Assembly (NCBI GenBank): GCA_002452265.1
Contig: DKEW01000074.1
Coordinates: 1 to 51,830, forward strand
Reading direction: 5' to 3'
Source: Pelobacter sp. UBA6812
Lineage (GTDB): Bacteria; Desulfobacterota; Desulfuromonadia; Desulfuromonadales; Syntrophotaleaceae
Length of the DNA stretch: 51,830 nucleotides
Below the pieces are notes generated by a model, which was not told the origin of the DNA, searched no databases, and was given only the letters and a program-made list of their open reading frames with translations. The position numbers were made by a program, and so were the translations under genes. Of this stretch, positions 18,118 through 26,871 are shown in pieces; position 1 is the stretch's first letter, and each line of letters begins with the position of its first letter.

Positions 18118-19821
18118 ATGAATAAGGGCAGCAGTTATTACCATTGCGGGGGCTTGGAGCCGCTTATGGGGGAAACGATTCCCGAGCACTTTGCCGCGGT
18201 CGCAAGGCGTTATGCCGCTAGGGAAGCTATCGTCTCCCGTCATCAGAAAAAACGGCTGACCTATAGCCAACTGCAGGTTGAATCCGATCGTCTGGCCAAG
18301 GGGTTGCTCGGCATGGGATTCAAGCGCGGCGAGCGTGTCGGCCTGTGGGCGACCAACAGCATCGAATGGCTGCTGCTGCAGTTGGCCATGGCGCGCATCG
18401 GGGTCGCACTGGTGGCCATCAATCCCGGTTATCGGCAACAGGAAATCGCCTATGCCCTGCAACACTCGGAAGTGCACGGGCTGTTTTTCATGCCGGCGTT
18501 TCGTTCCAGCGACTATGTCAGCATGCTGGCCGAGATAGTGCCTTCATTGAAAGAAAGTGGCCCCCTCTTGCCTCATGCCGAATTTCCCAATCTGCGACGG
18601 ATGGTACTGTTCGATCCCGTGGATGCCGACCATACACGCAAACCATTGCCGGGGCTGACGGTCTGGCAGGAGGTGTTGGCCACCGCTGAAGAGGTGTCAC
18701 AGGAGGAGCTTGAGGCGGCAACCGTTGCCCTCGACCGGGATGACACCATAGCGCTGCTGTATACTTCCGGTTCCATGGGGCTGCCCAAGACGGCAGTTCT
18801 ATCGCACCACAACATCCTCAACAACGCCTGGTTTACCGCGCGGCGCATGGCCTTTACCGAAGTGGACCGGTTATGTGCGCCGGTGCCCTTTTACCACTGT
18901 TTCGGCATGGTGCTGGCCAACCTGGTGTGCATGGCGGTGGGGGCGTGTGTTGTGCTTCCCGAGGAATATTTCGATCCTTTGGCCACCTTGCAGGCCATCG
19001 AGGCAGAAGCCTGTACCGCCCTCTACGGAGTGCCGACCATGTTTTTGGCCCAGGTTGAGCATCCGCAGCGTGGCAACTTCGACCTGACCAGCTTGCGCAC
19101 CGGCATCATGGGGGGCGCTCCGTGCCCACCGGCGCTGGTGCGCAGGGTCATGGAAGATATGCATTGTCCCGATATCCTCATTGGCTACGGCATGACCGAG
19201 GCCTCGCCCCTGACCCATCTGACCGCTCCGGAGGACCCTTTGCCGATACGGCTCGAGACCGTCGGCCGCAATCTGCCGCATCAGGAGGTCAAACTCATCG
19301 ACCCGGAGAGTGGCGCCACCGTCCCAACCAGGGTGGAAGGGGAGGTCTGCTTTCGCGGCTATCATGTCGCCAAGGGCTATTACGGTGATCCGGAAGCCAC
19401 CGCGCAGGGCATCGATGCCGACGGCTGGCTGCACTCCGGCGATCTCGGTATCATGGATGCCGACGGTTATGTGCGCATTACCGGCAGGCGCAAGGAGATC
19501 ATTATTCGTGGCGGCGAGAATATCTGTCCCTGGCAGATCGAACAGTGTCTGCTGGCGCATCCCAAGGTGGCGGAGGTCGCGGTTTTTGGTCTGCCTGACG
19601 AATTTTACGGAGAACAGATCATGGCCTGGGTGCGGCCGGAGAATGGCCAGCCGTTAGGCGAAGACGAACTCAAGGCGCATTGCAAAGCCGGACTGGCGCA
19701 TTTCAAGGTGCCGCGATATATCTGGGTGGTGGATGAGTTTCCCAAAACCGGCAGCGGAAAACTGCACAAACCGCGCATGCGGGAGATTGCGCTGGAACGA
19801 TTGAAAGGCGAAAACAACTGA
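18118..19821 (+). CDS. AMP-forming acyl-CoA synthetase
   Basis: ANL-superfamily enzyme of 567 residues that activates a carboxylic acid with ATP and CoA. The phosphate loop reads YTSGSMGLPKTA, a little divergent from the usual SGTTGxPKG. The A5 motif is GYGMTEASPLTH, A7 is HSGDLGIMDADGYVRITGR, A8 is RKEIIIRGGENI, and the catalytic Lys lies in KTGSGKLHKP. AAGGAGGT supports the ATG at 18118. It sits 53 bp after the oxidoreductase beta gene, so the acid it activates is probably the acyl product or substrate of that enzyme. Chain preference is unknown; it looks like medium-chain or aryl synthetases. Confidence 0.9.
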   Translation: MNKGSSYYHCGGLEPLMGETIPEHFAAVARRYAAREAIVSRHQKKRLTYSQLQVESDRLAKGLLGMGFKRGERVGLWATNSIEWLLLQLAMARIGVALVAINPGYRQQEIAYALQHSEVHGLFFMPAFRSSDYVSMLAEIVPSLKESGPLLPHAEFPNLRRMVLFDPVDADHTRKPLPGLTVWQEVLATAEEVSQEELEAATVALDRDDTIALLYTSGSMGLPKTAVLSHHNILNNAWFTARRMAFTEVDRLCAPVPFYHCFGMVLANLVCMAVGACVVLPEEYFDPLATLQAIEAEACTALYGVPTMFLAQVEHPQRGNFDLTSLRTGIMGGAPCPPALVRRVMEDMHCPDILIGYGMTEASPLTHLTAPEDPLPIRLETVGRNLPHQEVKLIDPESGATVPTRVEGEVCFRGYHVAKGYYGDPEATAQGIDADGWLHSGDLGIMDADGYVRITGRRKEIIIRGGENICPWQIEQCLLAHPKVAEVAVFGLPDEFYGEQIMAWVRPENGQPLGEDELKAHCKAGLAHFKVPRYIWVVDEFPKTGSGKLHKPRMREIALERLKGENN

Positions 19822-20051
19822 CTTAGACATCAAGAACTTTAATTTCTGCGCACGGGGGGGCTGTTTGCGCCAAGGCCCCTTTGAATTTTTGTGGTGGCAC
19901 AAACGAAGTGAGCAAGGGTGGGGAGGACGCTTTAGGGCATACGCAGCATAAGAAAACATCTAGTTGTATGTGAAGGATATGCACCAAAGCAAGAGCCACC
20001 CGGGCTGTTAACATCCGGGTGGCTCTTGTCTAAGAAGAGATGATAGATGTG
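19822..20051. other. gene-free gap between convergent synthetase genes
   Basis: About 170 bp of sequence with a G-run (cgggggggct) and no credible gene, then the strong hairpin at 19990-20028. Short minus-strand open frames here lack ribosome sites. It may be a dispersed intergenic element, but there is no second copy in this window. Confidence 0.5.
19990..20028. terminator. bidirectional hairpin between convergent synthetase genes
   Basis: A perfect 14-bp inverted repeat, caagagccacccgg and ccgggtggctcttg, with an 11-base loop. The T-tracts on both sides are short, so efficiency is uncertain, but the position between two convergent genes fits a shared terminator. Confidence 0.75.
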
Positions 20052-21725
20052 TTAGCTGCGATCATCATCCTTTTCGCGGATCTCAACCCTGCGAATCTTG
20101 CCGCTGATAGTTTTGGGCAGCTCCGGCACAAACTCGATGATGCGAGGATATTTATAGGGTGCCGTGACATTTTTGACGTGATTCTGTAACTCTTCCTTCA
20201 AGGCCTCGCCAGCTTCATAGTCCTTGGCCAGCACGATGGTCGCCTTGACCACCTGTCCGCGATCCGGGTCGGGAACGCCTGTAATGGCACATTCCAATAC
20301 CGCAGGATGCTCGATAAGAGCACTTTCAACCTCGAAAGGACCGATGCGATAGCCGCTGCTTTTGATGACATCATCGGCCCGGCCGACGAACCAGTAGTAA
20401 CCGTCCTCATCCCGCCATGCCATGTCGCCGGTATGATAATAGCCGTCGTACCAGACCTCGGCGGTTTTTGCCTCGTCCCGGTAGTAGCCGGGGAACAAGC
20501 CAAGGGGTCTTCCTGCTTTAGTGTTGATAACGATTTCGCCTTCTTCGCCGACATCGCAGGGTTGGCCGTCGGCATTGAGCAGGTCGATGTCGTAAAGTGG
20601 GCAGGGCTTGCCCATGGAACCCGGTTTGGGCTCCATCCACGGCCAGGTGGCGATGGTGACCACCAGTTCGGTCTGCCCGTAGGCTTCCATCAGCTTGATA
20701 CCGGTGTACTTGAGGAACCGTTCGTAAACTTCGGGATTCAGAGGTTCTCCGGCCACCACGCAATATTTCAGCCCGGAAAAATCGTATTGGGACAGATCTT
20801 CCTTGATCAGGAAGCGGTAGATGGTTGGTGGTGCGCAGAAGGTCGTTACACCATACTTTGCCGCCATGGCGGCCATGGATGCCGCGCTGAATTTTTCATA
20901 GTCATACACAAATACTGCGCTGCCGCACAGCCACTGGCCGTAGATCTTTCCCCATACGACTTTGGCCCAGCCTGTATCGGCCACCGTGTAGTGAAGACCA
21001 TCGTCCATGTTGCTCTGCCAGTATTTGGCAGTCAGTATATGCCCCAGGGGGTATGCCATGTCGTGGTGGATCAATTTGGGATAGCCTGTAGTGCCGGAAG
21101 AAAAATAGGCCAGACATGTATCGTCGTTGCAGGTGTGCTGGTCGCCGTCGGGGCGCTCAAACTCTGACGAGGCTTTTTCCAGCTCGGTTTTGAAGTCGAT
21201 CCATCCCTCGCGCGGTTCGCCCAGCAGCAGTTTGTGACGGATCATGCCGCCGGTCTGTCGCTGCCCTTCATCGATGTGATCGATAAGACCATCGTCGGCA
21301 ACGCTGACAATCATAGGTATGGAGGCCACCTCCACGCGATATTTGATGTCTTTGGAGGTCAGCATATGGGTTGCCGGTGTGGCGATGGCACCGAGTTTGT
21401 GCAGTCCCAGCAGGCAAAACCAGAACTCGTAGCGACCTTTCAGGATCAACATGACATGGTCGCCTTTTTTGATGCCGTAACTACGGAACAGGTTTGCGGC
21501 CTTATCGCTGTAGTATTTCAGATCGCCAAAGGTGAAGGAGCGATCATTGCCGTGATCATCGCACCAGACCAAGGCACGCTTGTCGGGTTGTTCGGTGGCA
21601 TAGACGTCCGCGACGTCAAAGGCAAAATTGAAATTATCCGGTATGTCGATGGTGAGGTTTTCCTGGAAATCTTCATATGAGCTGTACTCGGTCCGGTTAA
21701 CGAACCGATCCAGAAGGCAAGACAT
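20052..21725 (-). CDS. AMP-forming acyl-CoA synthetase (medium-chain/ACSM-like)
   Basis: 557-residue ANL enzyme. Phosphate loop YFSSGTTGYPKLI; A5 motif EAYGQTELVV; the A7 region YHTGDMAWRDEDGYYWFVGR followed by ADDVIKSSGYRIGP; catalytic Lys in KTISGKIRR. The sequence style (VADTGWAKVVWGK, WPWMEPKPGSMGKP) is that of medium-chain or benzoate-type synthetases rather than acetyl-CoA synthetase. A GAGGAGG Shine-Dalgarno lies close to the ATG. The XRE-cupin regulator is immediately upstream in the same direction; this regulator-synthetase pair recurs in anaerobes, so expression probably responds to an acid or its CoA ester. Confidence 0.92.
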   Translation of the reverse strand: MSCLLDRFVNRTEYSSYEDFQENLTIDIPDNFNFAFDVADVYATEQPDKRALVWCDDHGNDRSFTFGDLKYYSDKAANLFRSYGIKKGDHVMLILKGRYEFWFCLLGLHKLGAIATPATHMLTSKDIKYRVEVASIPMIVSVADDGLIDHIDEGQRQTGGMIRHKLLLGEPREGWIDFKTELEKASSEFERPDGDQHTCNDDTCLAYFSSGTTGYPKLIHHDMAYPLGHILTAKYWQSNMDDGLHYTVADTGWAKVVWGKIYGQWLCGSAVFVYDYEKFSAASMAAMAAKYGVTTFCAPPTIYRFLIKEDLSQYDFSGLKYCVVAGEPLNPEVYERFLKYTGIKLMEAYGQTELVVTIATWPWMEPKPGSMGKPCPLYDIDLLNADGQPCDVGEEGEIVINTKAGRPLGLFPGYYRDEAKTAEVWYDGYYHTGDMAWRDEDGYYWFVGRADDVIKSSGYRIGPFEVESALIEHPAVLECAITGVPDPDRGQVVKATIVLAKDYEAGEALKEELQNHVKNVTAPYKYPRIIEFVPELPKTISGKIRRVEIREKDDDRS

Positions 21726-21791
21726 GTAACCTCCTCAAGCAAGTTTGCCACGACCGATAGTTCCGGTACAGGGCAATATCTTATGAAATAA

Positions 21792-22346
21792 TTACAAAAT
21801 GATGGCCAGGAATTTTGCTGGCTGACCGTCAAGGGCTTCCATGGCGTGTTCGTAATTGGCATCGAAATAGATGGAATCGCCTGCTTCCAGTTCTATCTCG
21901 TTTTGGTGGATGTGGATTTTAAGCCTGCCTTCCAATACGAAGTTGAACTCCTGGCCCGGGTGGGCGTTTCTTTTGGGTTCGCTGCTATCGGGCCTGGGAT
22001 CTACCGTGACCATGAAGGGCTCGGCTTTTTTGTGAATGAAATTGGCCGCCAGGTTTTGATAGCTGTACTGCTTGCGGCGTTCAACATCGACCCCTTTTCC
22101 CTTACGGGTAACGGTGAAGATATGCATGCGGGGTGATTCGCCGGTCAGTAACAAACCCATATCGACCTGAAGGTCAACGGCGATTTTGTATAAAATGCTG
22201 GCGGGAATATCCTCGCTGCCGTTTTCGTAGCGCTGATAGGAGAGGATCGGTACATTGAGGCTTTCCGCCATCTGCTCGACCGATATTTCGGAAAGTTCGC
22301 GCAATTCACGCACGCGGGAAGCGATCTCCCGGATTTTCTGCTGCAT
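21792..22346 (-). CDS. XRE-family regulator with C-terminal cupin domain
   Basis: 184 residues. Residues 8-66 form a helix-turn-helix of the lambda-repressor type (SVEQMAESLNVPILSYQRYENG), and residues about 115-184 form a cupin sensor domain (HPGQEFNFVLEGRLKIHI, LEAGDSIYFDANYEHAME). It lies 66 bp upstream of the acyl-CoA synthetase on the same strand and probably controls it. AGGGAGC precedes the ATG. A perfect inverted repeat abutting a TATAAT box about 65 bp upstream suggests autoregulation. The ligand is unknown. Confidence 0.92.
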   Translation of the reverse strand: MQQKIREIASRVRELRELSEISVEQMAESLNVPILSYQRYENGSEDIPASILYKIAVDLQVDMGLLLTGESPRMHIFTVTRKGKGVDVERRKQYSYQNLAANFIHKKAEPFMVTVDPRPDSSEPKRNAHPGQEFNFVLEGRLKIHIHQNEIELEAGDSIYFDANYEHAMEALDGQPAKFLAIIL

Positions 22347-22406
22347 GCTTAGCTCCCTTCTTGGATTATCAGGAAGTACCTAAAAACACAAATGGATAAT
22401 GCGGCA

Positions 22407-22429
22407 ATTATATATTGGAATACCAATAT
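22407..22429 (-). promoter_or_regulatory. -10 box with abutting operator-like palindrome
   Basis: Minus strand: a perfect TATAAT (22412-22407) directly preceded by ATATTGG-4-CCAATAT (22429-22412). The palindrome fills the spacer where RNA polymerase binds, and no good -35 is present. This fits a site controlled by the XRE-cupin protein encoded just downstream. Confidence 0.55.
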
Positions 22430-22512
22430 CTTAGAGAAAAAAAACATTTAAAAAAAGTATTTATTGAGCGGATGCCGAGATTGATAAAATATTAGTGGCC
22501 CTTACATGCAAG

Positions 22513-22555
22513 AAGACCGCCCCAACATGAATATAAAACATGTCGGGGCGGTCTT
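22513..22555 (-). terminator. rho-independent terminator of trpB
   Basis: 17-base arms (aagaccgccccgacatg on the minus strand) with one A-C mismatch, a 9-base loop and TCTTCTT after the stem. It lies 44 bp after the trpB stop. Confidence 0.85.
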
Positions 22556-22598
22556 TATTGAAGTATGGAATTAGTCTTTACACAGAAAAGCGCATGTT

Positions 22599-23819
22599 TT
22601 ACTCAAGGCAATAATCTTTGCCAAAATTTTCCATCACGAAGTCTATATCTTTATCTCCGCGCCCGGAAAGATTAACCAGGATCGTCTGGTCGGGGGGAAG
22701 CTTGCCAGCGAGTTGCATGGCGTAGGCTACGGCATGGCAGCTTTCCAGTGCAGGAATGATCCCCTCGACGCGGGATAGTTCAAAGAAGGCGTCGATGGTT
22801 TCTTTGTCCCCGGCCGTGACGTAGTTGACCCGTTTGAGATCCTTGAGGAGACTGTGCTGGGGTCCAACCCCCGGATAGTCGAGGCCGCTGGCTACCGAAT
22901 AAACGGGCAGTGGCTCACCCTCTTCATTTTGCAGCAGGTAAGACCGAAATCCATGCAGAACGCCCGGTTTTCCCAAGGTAAGGGTGGCGGCGTGTTGACC
23001 GTTTTGCAGCCCGTGACCGGAGGGTTCGACGCCGTACATGGAAACGTTCTCATCGTTAAGGAAGGCAGAGAACAGGCCGATGGCGTTGGATCCGCCGCCG
23101 ACGCAGGCGACCAGGTTATCCGGCAGGTTACCGGTCATGTTCTGGAATTGCTCCCGTGCTTCGATACCGACGATCTGTTGAAAATCGCGCACCATCATCG
23201 GGAATGGGTGGGGACCGACAACGGACCCGATAGCATAGATCTGCCGCACAGGGTCTTCAAGATAGGCTTCAAAGGCGGCGTCGACGGCATCTTTTAGGGT
23301 CTGGGTGCCTCGCGTAACAGGTACGACCTTGGCTCCGAGAATCTTCATGCGTGTAACGTTGGGGTGTTCTTTGGCGATGTCGACGACGCCCATATAAATA
23401 TGGCATTCAAGCCCAACCAGCGCGGCTGCGGTTGCCAGTGCTACGCCGTGTTGACCTGCACCGGTTTCGGCAATAAGAATTTCCTTGCCCATGCGCTTGG
23501 CCAACAAAGCTTCGCCAAGGCAATGGTTGATTTTGTGGGCACCGGTATGATTGAGGTCTTCCCGCTTCAGATAGATCTGTGCTCCGCCGATTTTGTTGGA
23601 AAGATTACGGGCGTGAAACAGGGCGCTGGGTCGACCGACATAGTTGCGGTAGAGGGATTGGAGTTCCTCCTGAAATGATTTGTCCTGCTTGATTTCCAGG
23701 TAAGCCTCGGTGATTTCATCCATCACTTTTTGCAGTACTTCAGGAATAAAGCTGCCGCCATATTCGCCAAAATAACCTTTGGCATCGGGCAGCGGAATGT
23801 CTTTCAGGGGACGGCTCAT
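22599..23819 (-). CDS. trpB: tryptophan synthase beta chain (TrpB1 type), stand-alone
   Basis: PLP enzyme that joins indole and serine to make tryptophan; 406 residues. The PLP lysine is in REDLNHTGAHKIN, the phosphate-binding loop is CVGGGSNAIG, and the C-terminal GRGDKD motif is intact. The bacterial-type HTGAHKIN places it in the TrpB1 group rather than TrpB2. The chosen ATG follows GGAG by six bases; an ATG four codons earlier has no ribosome site. No trpA, trpC or trpF lies nearby, and it is monocistronic with its own terminator, so it may be a second copy or serve indole salvage. Confidence 0.94.
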   Translation of the reverse strand: MSRPLKDIPLPDAKGYFGEYGGSFIPEVLQKVMDEITEAYLEIKQDKSFQEELQSLYRNYVGRPSALFHARNLSNKIGGAQIYLKREDLNHTGAHKINHCLGEALLAKRMGKEILIAETGAGQHGVALATAAALVGLECHIYMGVVDIAKEHPNVTRMKILGAKVVPVTRGTQTLKDAVDAAFEAYLEDPVRQIYAIGSVVGPHPFPMMVRDFQQIVGIEAREQFQNMTGNLPDNLVACVGGGSNAIGLFSAFLNDENVSMYGVEPSGHGLQNGQHAATLTLGKPGVLHGFRSYLLQNEEGEPLPVYSVASGLDYPGVGPQHSLLKDLKRVNYVTAGDKETIDAFFELSRVEGIIPALESCHAVAYAMQLAGKLPPDQTILVNLSGRGDKDIDFVMENFGKDYCLE

Positions 23820-23917
23820 GATCCACTCCATAGATTGATTGAAAGGTAATTAGGGTTTGTTTATTGGGCTGAAAATGTTTTTCAGCGACCCAAAAGTATA
23901 AGAACCGAAGGAAAAAT

Positions 23918-24874
23918 TCAACGTGTTTTTGTACCGGGGGATACAAAGGTACGCAGGGTCGGGCCATTAAAAAGAACGATGGCGGCGGCGATGCAGGTCA
24001 TTCCGGTAAGTGTCCAGAAATTTGGAGCTTCTCCTGGCAGCAGAAACCAACTCAGTGCGGCACCGCAAACGGGTATGAGGAATTTCCATAAATTAAGTTC
24101 CGATACTCTGACTGAAGGTCGTCGCAATAGTATGAACCAGATCGAAAAGGCAGCGGCAGACAGAAAAGCCAGCCACAAAAGAGAAACCCAAAACGGCCAG
24201 GGTATTTGAATTGTCATAGGACCTTCAAGGGCCAGAGAGAGTGCCCATAGGCACAGGCCGCCAAGGAAGATCTGAGCCGAGTTTAAAAACACGGGTTCCA
24301 AGTCGCTTCGGTGTCTGGCAACGAAGATATTACCCAGGGCGCCGGAAAAATTGGAGAGAAGCAGTATGCCGATGCCGGCTAATTCTGCAAGACCCGCAGG
24401 GGAGGCCCATGGCAGCCTGCTGATGCTCAAGATAGTTACGCCGGAAAGCCCGAGACCAATGCTGGCGGCTTTAATCGCCGTCATGCGATCCCCGGTCATG
24501 AAGTAATGTGCCAGCACGGCGGATACCAGCGGCGAGGCACCGATGACCATGGCGGCTAATGCTCCCGGAACCAGGGTCATGCCAAAATAGAACAGACCAT
24601 AGAGAGTGAAGGTCTGGAAGCAGGCCACCAACAGGATTAATCCAGCGTGATTGCGCACAGCATGGGGGGCGGGGCGACGCTTCCACCAGAATGGAACCAG
24701 GAGTATCCCTGACAACATGAAGCGTAACCCTGCAAAGGCAAATGGGCCGCAAAACTGCAATCCGACTTTGACGCCTACGAATGCCGTGGACCATAAAAGG
24801 CATGCGATTACTGCAAGCAGTGCCGTACTTGAAAGGACGTTTTTTTTCAAACGGAGGCTCTCCCTGTAAGGCAT
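23918..24874 (-). CDS. EamA/DMT-family transporter
   Basis: 318-residue inner-membrane protein with about ten hydrophobic helices arranged as two EamA halves (first around residues 15-150, second around 165-305). WSTAFVGVKVGLQFCGPFAFAGLRF is a typical first-half signature. Family members export amino acids or other metabolites; the substrate here is unknown. The ATG at 24874 has no evident ribosome site, whereas the TTG at 24850 lies nine bases after AGGGAG, so the true protein may be eight residues shorter. It stands 98 bp upstream of trpB on the same strand, perhaps in one transcript. Confidence 0.85.
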   Translation of the reverse strand: MPYRESLRLKKNVLSSTALLAVIACLLWSTAFVGVKVGLQFCGPFAFAGLRFMLSGILLVPFWWKRRPAPHAVRNHAGLILLVACFQTFTLYGLFYFGMTLVPGALAAMVIGASPLVSAVLAHYFMTGDRMTAIKAASIGLGLSGVTILSISRLPWASPAGLAELAGIGILLLSNFSGALGNIFVARHRSDLEPVFLNSAQIFLGGLCLWALSLALEGPMTIQIPWPFWVSLLWLAFLSAAAFSIWFILLRRPSVRVSELNLWKFLIPVCGAALSWFLLPGEAPNFWTLTGMTCIAAAIVLFNGPTLRTFVSPGTKTR

Positions 24875-24998
24875 TTAGACAGAGCTATCTTGAACGACAT
24901 CAATGTTTCTGGCAATGAGATAATCGGTTGGAGCAAAGGGGCAGGTGTAACTGGAATTAACCTGTCCGACTCATCAGATGAGGTATAGGCCATGAAAA

Positions 24999-25024
24999 AA
25001 GCCCCCTGCTTGGGCAGGGGGCTT
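24999..25024 (-). terminator. rho-independent terminator of acetaldehyde dehydrogenase
   Basis: Minus strand: aagccccctgc, loop of four, gcagggggctt, then TTTT. It is a perfect 11-bp stem 55 bp past the stop. Confidence 0.93.
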
Positions 25025-25078
25025 ACTTACCGGAGGATTAGGTATGGTTGGTTAATTCTCTGGTAAGAGATGTACGAC

Positions 25079-26419
25079 TTAGCCCTGCACAACGCGGCGG
25101 GCAGCACGCTTGATGCTGACCAGGTTGCGGAAGCTGACGTTGTCGGTGGTGATGTTGTTGCCCTGAGCGCCGCAACCGAGGGTCAGCGACGGGATCATGA
25201 CGTTGAACAGACCGCCGATAGCGCCATGGCTAGTGGGCGAGTTGAAGGTTACGCGGTTGGCGTCAACACGGCTGGCGAATTCGATGCACAGAGCGTCGTC
25301 AGCGGAGTGGATACCGGCAGTGTGACCGGCGCCGCCTTTTTTGAGCAGGTCAGCGCAACGCTGAATGGCAGCTTCTTTGCCGTCAACGATCATGTAGCCG
25401 AGGGTAGGAGAAAGCTTTTCGCGGCTCATGGGCTCTTCGTCCTGAGTGCCATTGAGGGGGCCAACGATCAGAGCTTCCGTGTTCTCGGGTACGGAGAAAC
25501 CGGCCATTTCAGCGATTTTGGCAGCAGGCTGACCAACTACCTTGCCGGAAACAACGTAGCAGTCGCCGAAGTAGAGTTTTTCCAGCTTGGCTTTTTCTTC
25601 GGCATTACAGATGTAAGCGCCGAGTTCCTTCAGCTTGGCAATGGCTTTTTCGGCAACAGCGGCGTTGTCAAAGATCAGGTTCTGCTCGGAAGCGCAGACC
25701 ACGCCGTGGTCGAAGTTTTTGGACAGCAGAGTGTCAGCCATGGCCTGGTCGATGTCAGCATCGCTGGCAACATATACAGGGCAGCCGCCTGCGCCAACGC
25801 CGTAAGCGGGATTGCCGGAGCTGTAAGCTGCTTTAACCATGGCGCCACCACCGGTAGCCAGGATAACTGCGATGCCGGGGTTGGTCATCAGGGCGTTGGT
25901 AGCTTCGATGGAAGGCTCAGCAATGTACTGGATGCAGTCCTTGGGCGCGCCGGCAGCGATAGCAGCTTTGAGAGCCATTTCTGCGGTTTTGGCGCAGCAC
26001 TTCTGAGCGCGGGGGTGGAACCCGAGGATGATAACATTGCGGCCTTTAAGGGCGGAAAGGATTTTGAAGCAAACAGTCGAAGTGGGGTTGGTGGTCGGAG
26101 TAACGCCAGCAACGATGCCGTAAGGCTCGGCGATTTCGATGATGTCGTTTTCGTCCTTGACAACGCCGACGGTTTTAACACCCTTCATGTCGTTCCAGAT
26201 GACGGTTGAACCGAAATGGTTCTTGATGACCTTGTCTTCGTATTTGCCGAGGCGGGTTTCTTCGACGGCATCCTTGGCCAATTCTTCTTTGTTGGCTTCG
26301 ACAACGTTGGCAATGGCTTCGCAGATGGCGTCAGTTTGTTCCTGGTTAAGTTTCTTCATCTCTTCCAGAGCGACTTGAGCTTTTTCTACCATCTGGTCAA
26401 TGACTTGTTTTGCGTCCAT
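25079..26419 (-). CDS. CoA-acylating acetaldehyde dehydrogenase
   Basis: 446-residue enzyme like the N-terminal half of AdhE or EutE: acetaldehyde + CoA + NAD+ to acetyl-CoA. The catalytic Cys is C242 in FDHGVVCASEQ. PYGIVAGVTPTTNPTST (99-115), FHPRAQKC, ILATGGGAMVKAAYSSG and YGVGAGGCPVY match the AdhE aldehyde domain closely. No alcohol dehydrogenase half follows; the gene is single, with its own leader and terminator. TAGGAGG four bases before the ATG is a very strong ribosome site, suggesting abundant protein, as expected for growth on ethanol, acetoin or 2,3-butanediol. Confidence 0.94.
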   Translation of the reverse strand: MDAKQVIDQMVEKAQVALEEMKKLNQEQTDAICEAIANVVEANKEELAKDAVEETRLGKYEDKVIKNHFGSTVIWNDMKGVKTVGVVKDENDIIEIAEPYGIVAGVTPTTNPTSTVCFKILSALKGRNVIILGFHPRAQKCCAKTAEMALKAAIAAGAPKDCIQYIAEPSIEATNALMTNPGIAVILATGGGAMVKAAYSSGNPAYGVGAGGCPVYVASDADIDQAMADTLLSKNFDHGVVCASEQNLIFDNAAVAEKAIAKLKELGAYICNAEEKAKLEKLYFGDCYVVSGKVVGQPAAKIAEMAGFSVPENTEALIVGPLNGTQDEEPMSREKLSPTLGYMIVDGKEAAIQRCADLLKKGGAGHTAGIHSADDALCIEFASRVDANRVTFNSPTSHGAIGGLFNVMIPSLTLGCGAQGNNITTDNVSFRNLVSIKRAARRVVQG

Positions 26420-26871
26420 GTGTTCCTCCTAGATTTGTTGGAATGACTACCTGAAAACAGGTGCTTCAACTGCGGTCCGACCATTCATAAATTGTTCCCA
26501 CGCGGATATTGGGAATAGATTTATTCGAACTTATCAGACCAAAAATCGTATTAAAGAAATGCAATCCCCTGCCTGTGTTTAGGGTACGCCTTCTTGGCGG
26601 GAGCAATGATGCCGGACTGGTGTGAAGACGAGATGATTATCCGTTTACGCCTCAACATCCTTGTATGAAATAAATTGGCAGCCGGATCCATTTTGTTGAT
26701 AACTGAATCCCTCAGTTACTTAAATGGCCATCTTGAACTCATTGTTGAATGCAACCTTCTAGGAAGAAACGGCTTTAAAGTCAAGACAAAAAAAGTGAAA
26801 AAATACCTTAAATCGAAAAAACGCAGACACGGTAAAAATGGGTAATGATTGCGGTAAATAAGGAGAAAACA
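26420..26871. other. long leader and intergenic region upstream of acetaldehyde dehydrogenase
   Basis: About 450 bp with no credible gene; an 80-residue minus-strand frame at 26716-26958 is rich in Phe/Arg and lacks a ribosome site. It contains an inverted repeat TTCCCA-9-TGGGAA (26495-26515) and a small hairpin ACCTG-AAAA-CAGGT (26449-26462) in the dehydrogenase leader. No clear sigma-70 or sigma-54 promoter was found. Confidence 0.55.
26495..26515 (-). promoter_or_regulatory. inverted repeat upstream of acetaldehyde dehydrogenase
   Basis: TTCCCA, nine bases, TGGGAA; about 80-100 bp before the start codon. It has the size and position of a transcription-factor site. The binding protein is unknown. 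Confidence 0.35.

Noticed and set aside
19823..20014. 63-residue minus-strand open frame before the convergent hairpin
   Set aside because: No ribosome site; it crosses the terminator stem and has an odd composition.
25070..26209. 379-residue plus-strand open frame opposite the acetaldehyde dehydrogenase
   Set aside because: Antisense shadow of a gene with strong codon bias; no ribosome site and low-complexity Gly/Ala/Asp composition.
26560..26590. Sigma-54-like GGCAGGGGATTGC on the minus strand upstream of acetaldehyde dehydrogenase
   Set aside because: The GG-GC distance is one base short of the required spacing and the -24 element is poor.
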